64,000 nt of DNA from Novosphingobium taihuense (lineage in GTDB: Bacteria > Pseudomonadota > Alphaproteobacteria > Sphingomonadales > Sphingomonadaceae), in NCBI RefSeq assembly GCF_007830315.1, contig NZ_VLKJ01000007.1, positions 62,001 through 126,000 of the forward strand, written 5' to 3'. Under the pieces are notes generated by a model. The model saw only the letters and a program-made list of their open reading frames with translations. It did no database searches and was not told the origin of the DNA. This document shows positions 29,388 to 37,547 of the stretch, piece after piece. A program made the translations under genes and the position numbers. How positions within the stretch are numbered: the first letter of the stretch is position 1; each line of letters starts with the position of its first letter.

Positions 29388-31061
29388 TCAGAACGACGTG
29401 AAATATGGCTCGGCGGGCGCAGGCTGTACCGGCTTTCGCAGTGCGCGCCCCCAGGTCAACGTAGTCGAACCACCAGTCGCGAGCACAGTGTGCTTTCCAC
29501 GCGCCAGTTCGAGGATCTGTCCGCCGTTGTATGGAGTTCCGTCCACAGTTACGTTTCCACCGGCGCCCACTGTGTAGGGGCCTGGGACTCGTACCGTGAT
29601 GGTGGCGGGCTGATTAGAGTTTGTGACGTCGAAACCGGCGATCCAGTAGGGTCCCCAGAAGTGGCGATAGGTCTGCCGCAGCATGACAAGGTCGGCGGAA
29701 AGGAAGTCTGCAACCTTGCCATCCGTCTCCAAGGCATCGGCGAACATCTTGTCGTCGTTTACCACAAGCGGCACGACGCGTTCGTGCTGGATCTGCTCAA
29801 GGCTGGGCAGTTCTCCCCGCAGATAACGTTCCGTGCCCCAAGGGGTCATGAAACCGTTTGCTTTCGGAAATTGCCCCAGCATCGCGCAGCTGTCGAAGTA
29901 GCCGACCGGTGCGCCGAAGATCTGGTTAGCCGCGGCAACCAGTTGGCGCTGCTTGTTTAGTGTGCCCGACTGTTCCCGGGCAAACGTCATTGCTGCACCT
30001 GCAACCAGGCAAACGGCAAGGAACAGCGTGCCGTAGCGGCGCGTCACCAGTGGAATGATCGCGCTTGCCGATGCTGCCACCGGGGCGAGCATGAACACGT
30101 GATAATAGGGCGCGGTGTTGTGATAGAAGCCGAGCGTCGTCAGGGGAAACCAAAGCCCGGCAAGCGCGATCCGCTCGGCCGCAGGTCGGTCCCGGCGCAA
30201 TAGTGCGAAGGGAACTGCCAGTGCCAGTAGCGTCGTTGCGGGCGCGAAGATGGCTCCCTTGAGGTTGTGGCGCCAATATGGATGGCTGGTCAGGCTGAAC
30301 ATTTTCTCAGCCGAGGCGCCGACAATGTCCTTCGCGCCGCGTCCACTTGCTTCGACAACGCTATGGGCATGGATCGAGTAGGCGATCGCGAACGTCAGTC
30401 CGGCTGCAGCGACCATGGTCGCGACCGATTTGAGGTAGGCACGGTCCCGTCCGCTTTCGTTCCAGCGCAGCCAGAACACGCCGGCAAAGGCAGGAGCGTA
30501 AAGCACCGCCTTGATTGTGATCAGGCCCGCAAAGCCACCCAGCACACCTGCCAGCACGAGCCAGCGCGGATCGGCCGGACGGCACACAAGGACCCACAGA
30601 CTGGTCATCAGCAGGGCAGTTGCCTGTGGATCGAACCGGAAAGACGTGCCGTGTTGCAGCACGTATCCGGCCGCCACATATGTCAGTGCCGAGAGCAATC
30701 CGGTCGTACGATCGCTGAACCTAGTCGCGATCGCTGTTATGCAAGCCAGCGTCACAAGCTCGCAGCCGAGCATGAACATGCGGATCAGCACGACGTGGTC
30801 GACCGCGTTGCCTGGCAGGTCAGGTACCCACATGAAAGCGCGCGTGAAAAACGTCTGCAGCGGTTGGTCGAGCAGGCCTTGGGCCGCCATAACCGTCAGG
30901 CTGTAGTGCCAGAACTCGTCCCAGTTTATCGCGCGCGAGAGGACCAGCGGAAACTGCAGTGCGAGAACCACCAGCAGGGCGCTGAGTGCGATGAACTGCG
31001 AGCGATCTCGAGGCTGTTGGAATGGCCGAGACACGATACCAACAGAGGCAAAGGAGGTCAT
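29388..31061 (-). CDS. membrane glycosyltransferase, PMT/ArnT-like
   Basis: The 557-residue product has about ten to eleven transmembrane helices and the GT-C signature acidic loop after helix 1 (SRAINWDEFWHYS). GT-C enzymes use polyprenyl-phosphate sugars on the outer face of the membrane. The last about 120 residues are a soluble periplasmic domain with beta-rich sequence (ATITVRVPGPYTVGAGG). ATG 31059-31061 is chosen because aaggagg lies directly upstream on this strand's template side and the ATG overlaps the GT2 stop (ATGA). The glycan acceptor is not predictable. Confidence 0.82.
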   Translation of the reverse strand: MTSFASVGIVSRPFQQPRDRSQFIALSALLVVLALQFPLVLSRAINWDEFWHYSLTVMAAQGLLDQPLQTFFTRAFMWVPDLPGNAVDHVVLIRMFMLGCELVTLACITAIATRFSDRTTGLLSALTYVAAGYVLQHGTSFRFDPQATALLMTSLWVLVCRPADPRWLVLAGVLGGFAGLITIKAVLYAPAFAGVFWLRWNESGRDRAYLKSVATMVAAAGLTFAIAYSIHAHSVVEASGRGAKDIVGASAEKMFSLTSHPYWRHNLKGAIFAPATTLLALAVPFALLRRDRPAAERIALAGLWFPLTTLGFYHNTAPYYHVFMLAPVAASASAIIPLVTRRYGTLFLAVCLVAGAAMTFAREQSGTLNKQRQLVAAANQIFGAPVGYFDSCAMLGQFPKANGFMTPWGTERYLRGELPSLEQIQHERVVPLVVNDDKMFADALETDGKVADFLSADLVMLRQTYRHFWGPYWIAGFDVTNSNQPATITVRVPGPYTVGAGGNVTVDGTPYNGGQILELARGKHTVLATGGSTTLTWGRALRKPVQPAPAEPYFTSF

Positions 31062-32074
31062 GCCGCTTCCTTGTTGGAGACGTCCTTTTCGTTCCAACCG
31101 ACATTTGGCGGGGTTCGGTCCTTGAGCGTGGCGATGTCCTGCTCGAGCCTGCGGATATGCCCTAGTGCTGCCTCGAGGAGTTTGCGGTTTGCCCCGATGA
31201 GCTCTGCCAATACCCCCAGGAGTCCCGTGAGAGTTCCCAGAACGATAAGCGCGCCGCCGAGCACCAGCGATTGCACGTGTCCGGCCCCGTCACCCATGGC
31301 CCAGAGAACCAGAAAGCGCAGCACCGGCATCATCCCGATCAGGGCTATCCCCCCGCCAATCAACGTAAAGGTGCGTAGCGGGTTGTATGTGGCATAGGCG
31401 CGGCCCATGGTCATGAGCTGGCGGGCAATGAACTGGGGGATCGACTTGAACAGGCGCGAGGGCCGCTCGGTCGCGTTGGTACGGATCGGAACGCTGACAA
31501 TCTTGAACCGCTTGCGCCCGGCCTGGATCAGCATGTCCGTCGTATAGCTGAACTCGGTGGTGATGGTGATGCGCTGCGCAGCGGACCGGCTGATGGCGCG
31601 AAAGCCGCTGACCGCATCGGTTACTTCCGTGCCCGAAAGGTTGCGAACGACCGCGCTGCCAAGGCGCTGCAGGAGCCGCTTGAGCGGGCCGAAGTGTTCG
31701 TTGCGGCCGACGCCACGGTCTCCGATGACGAGGTCCGCCTCGTTGGCGACGATGGGGGCGACGAGTTTGGCGATGTCCTCACCTGCGTATTGCCCGTCGG
31801 CATCGGTGTTGACGATGATGTCTGCACCGGCGGCGAGTGCGGCGTCGAGGCCGCTCTGGTAGGCCGCGGCAAGGCCGCGGTTGCGGCGATGGCGCACAAC
31901 ATGGTGCGCGCCGAAGCGACGCGCGACGTCGGCGGTGCCGTCGGTGCTGCCGTCGTCGATGATCAGGATCTCGATCTTGTCGATTCCGGGAATGCGTCGG
32001 GGCAGTGCTACAAGAGTGTCCGGCAGACTGTCGGCCTCATTGAGGCAGGGAATCTGGATGATCAGCTTGGTCAT
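31058..32074 (-). CDS. GT2 family glycosyltransferase, DPM-synthase-like with C-terminal membrane anchor
   Basis: The 338-residue product starts MTKLIIQIPCLNEADSLPDTL and contains the GT2 acidic motifs IIDDGSTDGT and NTDADGQY. Two C-terminal hydrophobic helices (about 237-256 and 268-298) anchor it, as in polyprenyl-phosphate glycosyltransferases (DPM1/GtrB). It ends with a charged coiled-coil-like tail (LEAALGHIRRLEQD). It is the first gene of a five-gene operon read toward lower coordinates. It likely makes the polyprenyl-phosphate sugar used by the PMT-like enzyme next to it. Confidence 0.88.
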   Translation of the reverse strand: MTKLIIQIPCLNEADSLPDTLVALPRRIPGIDKIEILIIDDGSTDGTADVARRFGAHHVVRHRRNRGLAAAYQSGLDAALAAGADIIVNTDADGQYAGEDIAKLVAPIVANEADLVIGDRGVGRNEHFGPLKRLLQRLGSAVVRNLSGTEVTDAVSGFRAISRSAAQRITITTEFSYTTDMLIQAGRKRFKIVSVPIRTNATERPSRLFKSIPQFIARQLMTMGRAYATYNPLRTFTLIGGGIALIGMMPVLRFLVLWAMGDGAGHVQSLVLGGALIVLGTLTGLLGVLAELIGANRKLLEAALGHIRRLEQDIATLKDRTPPNVGWNEKDVSNKEAA

Positions 32075-32255
32075 GTGGCCCCGTTTCCGTCCTTGCGCAA
32101 AAGGCCCCCTGTGCCCTGCAAGTCCGTATTCGTAGGGTGACATGGTTAACTACCGGTAAAGTGCTGCACTTCTGTGTGGAGGGGGGCGCGCTTGACGGCT
32201 AGAGCATGAATATTCGGCAGGAATCAGTGCCGACGCGATCCCGGGAAGCAGGCTA
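32075..32255. promoter_or_regulatory. divergent promoter region, GT operon / EamA permease
   Basis: This 181-base gap separates the minus-strand glycosyltransferase operon from the plus-strand EamA gene. It should hold both promoters. It is relatively AT-rich in 32140-32215 (tgacatggttaactaccggtaaagtgctgc). I see no clear operator repeat or terminator. Confidence 0.4.
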
Positions 32256-33158
32256 TTGCAGAACAGTCAGAGATCGGGGCTGATTTATGCCCTCTGCGGA
32301 TTTGCCCTGCTTTCCGTGGGCGACGTGTTGGTAAAGACCATGGCCGGTGCTTGGCCAGGAACGGCTATCGGTGCATTGCGCTATGTGTTCGGAGCGATCG
32401 GACTCGGCATAATCCTGTTCGTTCGCGAAGGCAGCGGTGGCTTCGCCTTTCCGCGATTGCGCTGGCAGGTCCTGCGCGGTTTCAGCGTCGCCTTATCGGC
32501 AATGTCGCTCTTCAGTGCGGTTCACCTGATGCCAATTGGCGAAGCGACCGCGATTTCGTTCACGAGCCCGATGATCACTGCAATTCTGGCAGCGGTTATC
32601 CTGTCAGAACCCATGCGGCGCGAAACCTGGATTGCGACGATCGTGGCGTTTTCGGGCGTTCTGGCGATCCTGCGCCCGAATCTTGCGCTGCTGGGGCCGG
32701 TGGCCTTCCTTCCGGTGATCGCGGCGACCGGCATGGCCCTGCTGATGGTGGCAAATCGCAAGGTTGCAGGAACTGGCACGGCACTTTCGATGCAGTTCAA
32801 CGTTGCCGTGATCGGCGCGGTGTTCCTGTGTATCGGGACGATCATTGGCCACTTCAGCGGAGTGCATTTCTTTGAGGTTCCAGCGTTGCCCTTCTCGGTC
32901 CTTGTCAAATGCGCAATCATCGCTGTGACCGCCAGTCTGGCCCATGCCTTCATCTACATTGCCACGACGAAAGCGGGACCCGCAGCTATCGCGCCAATGA
33001 CGTATGTTCAGTTGCTGATGGCGGGCAGCTTTGGCTGGCTGTTGTTTGGCGAGCGGCCTGACATCGTCTCGGCGGCGGGAGCTCTGGTGATCGTAGGCGC
33101 AGGCCTTTATCTCTGGCGCTCTGGCAAGTCGCCGTCAGAGCCCGCCATGACAGACTGA
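32256..33158 (+). CDS. EamA-family (DMT) permease
   Basis: The 300-residue product has ten predicted transmembrane helices in two EamA repeats, with the family stretches GEATAISFTSPMITAILAAVIL and AAIAPMTYVQLLMAGSFGWLLFGERP. The start is TTG 32256; no ATG suits the first helix. Solutes are not predictable. Its stop overlaps the start of the HNH gene (TGATG). Confidence 0.86.
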   Translation: MQNSQRSGLIYALCGFALLSVGDVLVKTMAGAWPGTAIGALRYVFGAIGLGIILFVREGSGGFAFPRLRWQVLRGFSVALSAMSLFSAVHLMPIGEATAISFTSPMITAILAAVILSEPMRRETWIATIVAFSGVLAILRPNLALLGPVAFLPVIAATGMALLMVANRKVAGTGTALSMQFNVAVIGAVFLCIGTIIGHFSGVHFFEVPALPFSVLVKCAIIAVTASLAHAFIYIATTKAGPAAIAPMTYVQLLMAGSFGWLLFGERPDIVSAAGALVIVGAGLYLWRSGKSPSEPAMTD

Positions 33159-33439
33159 TGGCAGAAAACGGTACGGCCTGCTGGCTCTGCGGCCGCGCTC
33201 TGGGGCGTCGCTTGGAGTTCCACCATCCCGTGCCAAAGAGCCGGGGAGGGCGGATGACAGAAGCCGTGCATCCGATCTGTCATCGTACATTGCACGCCGT
33301 GTTCACGAATGCGGAACTTGGCCGGTTCGGGGCGGAGGTCACTGTGGTGCGAAGCGCTCCACCGATCGCCCGCTTCTTGCAATGGATCGCCGACAAGCAC
33401 CCGGACTTTCACGCCCCGACCGCCCGAAAGCGGCGCTAG
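33158..33439 (+). CDS. HNH-endonuclease-like small protein
   Basis: The 93-residue product has a zinc-finger-type Cys pair (Cys8, Cys11), followed by HHPVPKSRGG (residues 22-31) and HPICHRTLH (38-46). These match an HNH/ICEA fold with two histidines and a second metal pair (Cys41, His42, His46). It may be a nuclease of modest size or a DNA-binding relative, and no partner gene for a restriction or toxin role is visible. Start ATG 33158 overlaps the permease stop. It is convergent with the HAD gene, only ten bases between stops. Confidence 0.75.
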   Translation: MAENGTACWLCGRALGRRLEFHHPVPKSRGGRMTEAVHPICHRTLHAVFTNAELGRFGAEVTVVRSAPPIARFLQWIADKHPDFHAPTARKRR

Positions 33440-33449
33440 GCAGCCACTT

Positions 33450-34292
33450 TCACAGAACGTCGAGCAATGGCTGGAGGTCCTTTAGAAGGACCGAAGGACG
33501 GTCCTTTTCAGGCAGAGCGGCCTCCTTGCCCATGATGCCTGTGGCAAGGCCGATGGAATGTGCACCCACCGCATTGGCCATGCGCATCTCGAGCGCCGGA
33601 TCGTCGCCAATGACAACGACGTTCTTTGCTGCCGATTTTGGCAGACCCATAATCTTCATGGCCGTATCGAAGGCGACTTTCGAAGGTTTCCCGAGTATGC
33701 GCGGTCGTTTGCGCGTCATCGCAGTGAGCATCGCATTGATGGGGAAGCTGGCGCCGATAGCTCGGCCATTTTCAGTGGCGAAGAACGGTACGTTGCTCGC
33801 GGTCACGAGGCGCGCGCTGTTCCACAACGAGTGGCAGGCGGCTTCCAGAGCGTTGAAATCGAACTCGCGGAACCAGCCAGTATAGACCGCCTGAACACCC
33901 ACTGCTTCTTCGGATGGGCCGACGACATCGAGACCGGCATCTATAAGGGGGGCGGCGCAACCCGCGTTGCCCAGAACCCGGACCTTGGTCAGGCCGACCT
34001 TTCCCAGCCATGCCGCCGCCGAAGATGAAGGCGTGAGCATTTGCCGGTCCTCGACCGGGAAGCCCGCATTGCGCAAGGAACTGGCATAGTCCGCAGGCGG
34101 TTTCGCCGTGCCGTTGGTGAAGACCACGAAAGGCTTGCCGCTCGCCTTTAGCGCTTCCAGCACCGCAATCGCATGGGGCAGGGCGCGGTGACCGCCGCTC
34201 TTTGAATCGCCCAGGGCAATCGTGCCGTCCATGTCGAAGATGTAGCCTGCAGCATCGCGCAGACGGGCTTGAAAATCGGAACTGAAAGTCAA
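33450..34292 (-). CDS. HAD-type hydrolase, NagD/TIGR01459-like
   Basis: The 280-residue product has HAD motif I (IFDMDGTIALGD), motif II (VVFTNGTAKP), a C2-type cap between II and III, motif III Lys in ILGKPS, and motif IV VVIGDDPALE. This is the NagD-like group of sugar/nucleotide phosphatases. The start is TTG 34290-34292, which overlaps the carboxyltransferase stop by two bases; a ggag box lies seven bases upstream. Longer frames run antisense to that gene. It is the last gene of the carboxylase operon and may remove a phosphate from a pathway intermediate. Confidence 0.82.
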   Translation of the reverse strand: MTFSSDFQARLRDAAGYIFDMDGTIALGDSKSGGHRALPHAIAVLEALKASGKPFVVFTNGTAKPPADYASSLRNAGFPVEDRQMLTPSSSAAAWLGKVGLTKVRVLGNAGCAAPLIDAGLDVVGPSEEAVGVQAVYTGWFREFDFNALEAACHSLWNSARLVTASNVPFFATENGRAIGASFPINAMLTAMTRKRPRILGKPSKVAFDTAMKIMGLPKSAAKNVVVIGDDPALEMRMANAVGAHSIGLATGIMGKEAALPEKDRPSVLLKDLQPLLDVL

Positions 34293-35761
34293 AGCGATGC
34301 TCCGGCATGGAGGGCTAGGCGGAAGCCTTGGCGTTCGATCACGATGTCGCGCGCCTTGGGATCGGCTGCGAGTTTGCGCAAAAGCGAGAGGATCGGTGCA
34401 GCTTCGGGCGAATATGTCGCGCGGGATCGCCCTGCGGCGAGCATCGCATCTACCTGTTCGGCCGGCATGACCGCGCGGAGCAAGAACTCCTCGTCTGGCA
34501 AGTTGGTGCCGAACTGGCGGCGCAGATCGCCGAGCGCCGGGAACGTCGGCTCGTTCTCCAACTCGCGCGAGCGTGGGCGATCCATGATCGTTGCCAGCAC
34601 CTCGGGATCGACCGGCGAAGTGGGTTTGCCGAACTTGCCCATGCAATAGCGGATCACCTGATCAGACACCTGTGCATATCGCCGGTCGCCGATCACATTG
34701 AACAAGGCCTGCGTCATGACCATCTGCGGAAAGGGCGTGACCATGATCGGGAAACCGAGGTCTGCGCGGACATGCCCGGTCTCCTCTATCACCGCGTCCA
34801 TTCGGTCCGACAGCCCAAGTTCTTCAAGCTGCCGTGCGATGGTGGTCATCACGCCACCGGCGATCTGGTGTCGCAGGAAACTGGCATCGAAATTCTGCGG
34901 GCGGCCGGGAGGCAAGCCTTCTGCCAGCGCGACACGCTGCCAGTAGTTGGTCAGGCGCCTGAGTGCCGACTTGTCGATCCCGACATGGAAACCGGCCTCT
35001 TCAAGATTGGCTACCATGCGGTTGGCTTCGGGCAGGGACGACCCGTCGCCACCCGGACCGACACCCACGTGGATCGCCGAGATGCCGAGCTTAGCCGCCT
35101 CAAGGCTGGTCATCATGCCGAGCCCGACGGTCGTGTGCGCGTGGACTTCCAGTGGTCGGTTGCCGATTACCGCCTTGACCGCGGGCACAAGCGTGCGGGC
35201 GCGGTCGACCGAGAGCAGGCCAGCCGGGTCCTTGATGTAGAACAGGTCAATGTTCGGGCTTTGACCGACGGCCTTGGCAAAATCAGCGTAGAACTGGTCG
35301 GTATGGATTTCTGAAAGCGTGAAGGTCAGTGCCGCCATGACCTCAGCGTTGCCTTCCTGCTTCACCAGCTTGGCAGCTTCGACCACGGCCGGAACTTCGT
35401 GCATCGGATCAAGCAGTACGAAGCGGCCCACTCCGTTCACCTGCAAGGCGCGATAGACGAGACGCATGAATTCCGGGTCCGCCTGTTGCCAGGCAATGAA
35501 GCGCAAGCCGGTGGTGATGAATTGAAGCGGCGTTGTCGGCATGGCCGAAGACATCCGGCGCAAGCGCTCCCACGGGTTGTTGCGGAAGTAGCGCACTGCC
35601 ACGGCCATGTGGCTCGACGACGTGAAGTCGATTGCGCGAAAGCCGCAGGCTTCGGTGAGGGCAGCGGCTTGCAGCATGTGCGCTGTGTTCAGGCCGGTTG
35701 CGCCCCACAGGCTCTGGTTGCCGTCGCGCATGGTGACGTCGACGAGACGGATCTCGGTCAT
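34289..35761 (-). CDS. biotin-dependent carboxyltransferase, PycB/OadA-like
   Basis: The 490-residue product is a TIM-barrel carboxyltransferase of the pyruvate carboxylase/oxaloacetate decarboxylase group. It moves CO2 between carboxybiotin and a 2-oxoacid. The first strand carries VDVTMRDGNQSLWG with the metal Asp, then IKDPAGLLS with the Lys that is carbamylated in the family, and the metal pair in VHAHTTVGLG (HxH). The C-terminal region is the PYC-like allosteric/tetramer part. No biotin carrier domain is attached, because it is a separate gene. Overlaps of four and two bases with its neighbours show tight coupling. The substrate is unknown. Confidence 0.88.
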   Translation of the reverse strand: MTEIRLVDVTMRDGNQSLWGATGLNTAHMLQAAALTEACGFRAIDFTSSSHMAVAVRYFRNNPWERLRRMSSAMPTTPLQFITTGLRFIAWQQADPEFMRLVYRALQVNGVGRFVLLDPMHEVPAVVEAAKLVKQEGNAEVMAALTFTLSEIHTDQFYADFAKAVGQSPNIDLFYIKDPAGLLSVDRARTLVPAVKAVIGNRPLEVHAHTTVGLGMMTSLEAAKLGISAIHVGVGPGGDGSSLPEANRMVANLEEAGFHVGIDKSALRRLTNYWQRVALAEGLPPGRPQNFDASFLRHQIAGGVMTTIARQLEELGLSDRMDAVIEETGHVRADLGFPIMVTPFPQMVMTQALFNVIGDRRYAQVSDQVIRYCMGKFGKPTSPVDPEVLATIMDRPRSRELENEPTFPALGDLRRQFGTNLPDEEFLLRAVMPAEQVDAMLAAGRSRATYSPEAAPILSLLRKLAADPKARDIVIERQGFRLALHAGASL

Positions 35762-37092
35762 TGGGCAAGTCCCGTGAGGAAGCTGGTATCGACGCCGCCT
35801 GCGATGAAGCGCGGATCTGCGACAATGCGGCGATGTAGTGGGGTAGTCGTAGGCATGCCTTCGATCTGCAGCGATCGCAGCGCCTTGCCGAGACGCTCAA
35901 CAGCCTCTTCGCGCGTGTCACCATGGACGATGAGCTTGCCCATCAGAGAATCGTAGAAGGGTGGCACTTCGCCATCGACGCCTATGTGTGTGTCGATGCG
36001 TACACCTACGCCTGCCGGCCATGCAGCGCGGGTGACGCGGCCGGGCGAGGGGCGGAAATCGGCGTCCGGGTCTTCGGCATTGATGCGCACTTCGATGGCA
36101 TGGCCGGTTGGGCGCACCATCGCTTGCGTGAGTGAAAGAGGCTTGCCCATGGCGACAAGCAGCTGCTGTTCGACCAGATCGACGCCAGTGATTGCTTCGG
36201 TTACCGGATGTTCGACCTGGATGCGGGCATTGAGTTCGAGGAAATAAAACGAGAAGTCCGTCGCATCAACGAGGAATTCCGCCGTGCCTGCACCTCGATA
36301 ATTGAGGTGACGGGCGAGCCTCACAGCCGCCTGTTCGATCCCTTCGCGCGCTTCCAGCGGCATGGCAGGGGCGGGGGCTTCCTCGACCAGTTTCTGGAAG
36401 CGCCGCTGGATGGAACAGTCGCGTGTGCCGAGATGGATCGCGCTGGTGCCATCGCCGAGTAGCTGCACTTCGACGTGACGACCCTTGGCAACGAAGCGTT
36501 CGACATAGACGGCGGCGTTGCCGAAAGCGGCTTGCGCTTCGGCCTGCGCCATATCGAGTGCGGTATCTAGGTCCTCAGGCCGGTCGACCCGGCGCATCCC
36601 CTTGCCGCCGCCACCAGCGACCGCTTTGAGCAGGAGCGGATAGCCCGTCAGAGCAGCACGGGCATGGACGTCAGTTCGCGTCGCTGCTTCGCCGCCGGGA
36701 AGGACGGGAAGTCCAGCTTCCACGGCAAGCGCGCGGGCGGCCAGCTTGTCGCCCATACCCTCGAGCGTCGTGATCTCTGGTCCGACGAAGTGCATTCCGG
36801 CGGCGAGAACCGCGCGGGCAAACTGCGCGTTCTCTGACAGGAAGCCGTAGCCGGGATGAACCGCATCGCAACCTGACCGGACGGCCGCTGCGATGACGCG
36901 ATCGATCGCTAGATAGCTTTGCGAGGACGGACCGGGGCCGACGATCGCGACATGATCGGCAAGCTTAGCCGGAAGCGAGGCCGCATCGGCTTCAGAGGCG
37001 CCGAGGACGGTTTCGATCCCCATGCTTCTCGCAGTGCGGATCACGCGCAGGGCGATCTCCCCACGGTTGGCGATGAACAGTTTGCGGATCAT
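35758..37092 (-). CDS. biotin carboxylase subunit
   Basis: The 444-residue ATP-grasp enzyme carboxylates the biotin of the carrier protein using ATP and bicarbonate. It begins MIRKLFIANRGEIALRVIRTA and has the glycine-rich loop VAGGGGKGMRRV, the catalytic region LNARIQVEHPVTE, and EVRINAEDPDADF. It is an AccC-type protein of normal length. It lies one base after the carrier gene and overlaps the carboxyltransferase gene by four bases. It is a paralogue dedicated to this operon rather than the general fatty-acid AccC, judging by its context; that is inference. Confidence 0.92.
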   Translation of the reverse strand: MIRKLFIANRGEIALRVIRTARSMGIETVLGASEADAASLPAKLADHVAIVGPGPSSQSYLAIDRVIAAAVRSGCDAVHPGYGFLSENAQFARAVLAAGMHFVGPEITTLEGMGDKLAARALAVEAGLPVLPGGEAATRTDVHARAALTGYPLLLKAVAGGGGKGMRRVDRPEDLDTALDMAQAEAQAAFGNAAVYVERFVAKGRHVEVQLLGDGTSAIHLGTRDCSIQRRFQKLVEEAPAPAMPLEAREGIEQAAVRLARHLNYRGAGTAEFLVDATDFSFYFLELNARIQVEHPVTEAITGVDLVEQQLLVAMGKPLSLTQAMVRPTGHAIEVRINAEDPDADFRPSPGRVTRAAWPAGVGVRIDTHIGVDGEVPPFYDSLMGKLIVHGDTREEAVERLGKALRSLQIEGMPTTTPLHRRIVADPRFIAGGVDTSFLTGLAQ

Positions 37093-37093
37093 G

Positions 37094-37540
37094 TCAGGTC
37101 AGCCGCACCAACGCTTCGCCCTTGGCAACGAGCGTGCCATCGGGAACCAGAACATCTCCGACAGTTCCGCTGCGTCCGGCGTGTACGGGGTTCATCAGCT
37201 TCATAGTCTCGACGATACCGATCACTGTCTCCGGTCCCACCAAGTCACCAGGCTGAATAAAGGGTGGCGCGCCGGGTTGGGGAGAATGATAGAACGTGCC
37301 GGGTAAGGGCGAGCAGATCGCGTCCGGATCTGAGATTGCCGCCTGGGATTCGGGCGCGACGTCCGCAGCCGTCCCCGACCATTGCCACTCCTGTGTCATG
37401 CCGCCGTGTTCGCCATCGCCTTTCGCCACGCGCAGCCTGAAGCGGCGGGTGGCGAGATCGAGTTCGCGATAGCCCGAATTCTCGAGGATCGCGGCGATCT
37501 CAGCAATGTCTTCGTGGGTGAGGGGAAGATCGTCGGTCAT
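37094..37540 (-). CDS. biotin carboxyl carrier protein
   Basis: The 148-residue product has a disordered/helical N-terminal half and a biotinyl domain with the attachment motif ETMKLMN, where Lys114 receives biotin. Flanks CSPLPGTFYHSPQPGAPPFIQPGD and GTVGDVLVPDGT are typical of AccB-type carriers. ATG 37538-37540 starts seven bases after the UPF0261 stop; the longer open frame would run into that gene. It is followed by the biotin carboxylase gene after one base. Confidence 0.93.
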   Translation of the reverse strand: MTDDLPLTHEDIAEIAAILENSGYRELDLATRRFRLRVAKGDGEHGGMTQEWQWSGTAADVAPESQAAISDPDAICSPLPGTFYHSPQPGAPPFIQPGDLVGPETVIGIVETMKLMNPVHAGRSGTVGDVLVPDGTLVAKGEALVRLT

Positions 37541-37547
37541 TTGCTGA

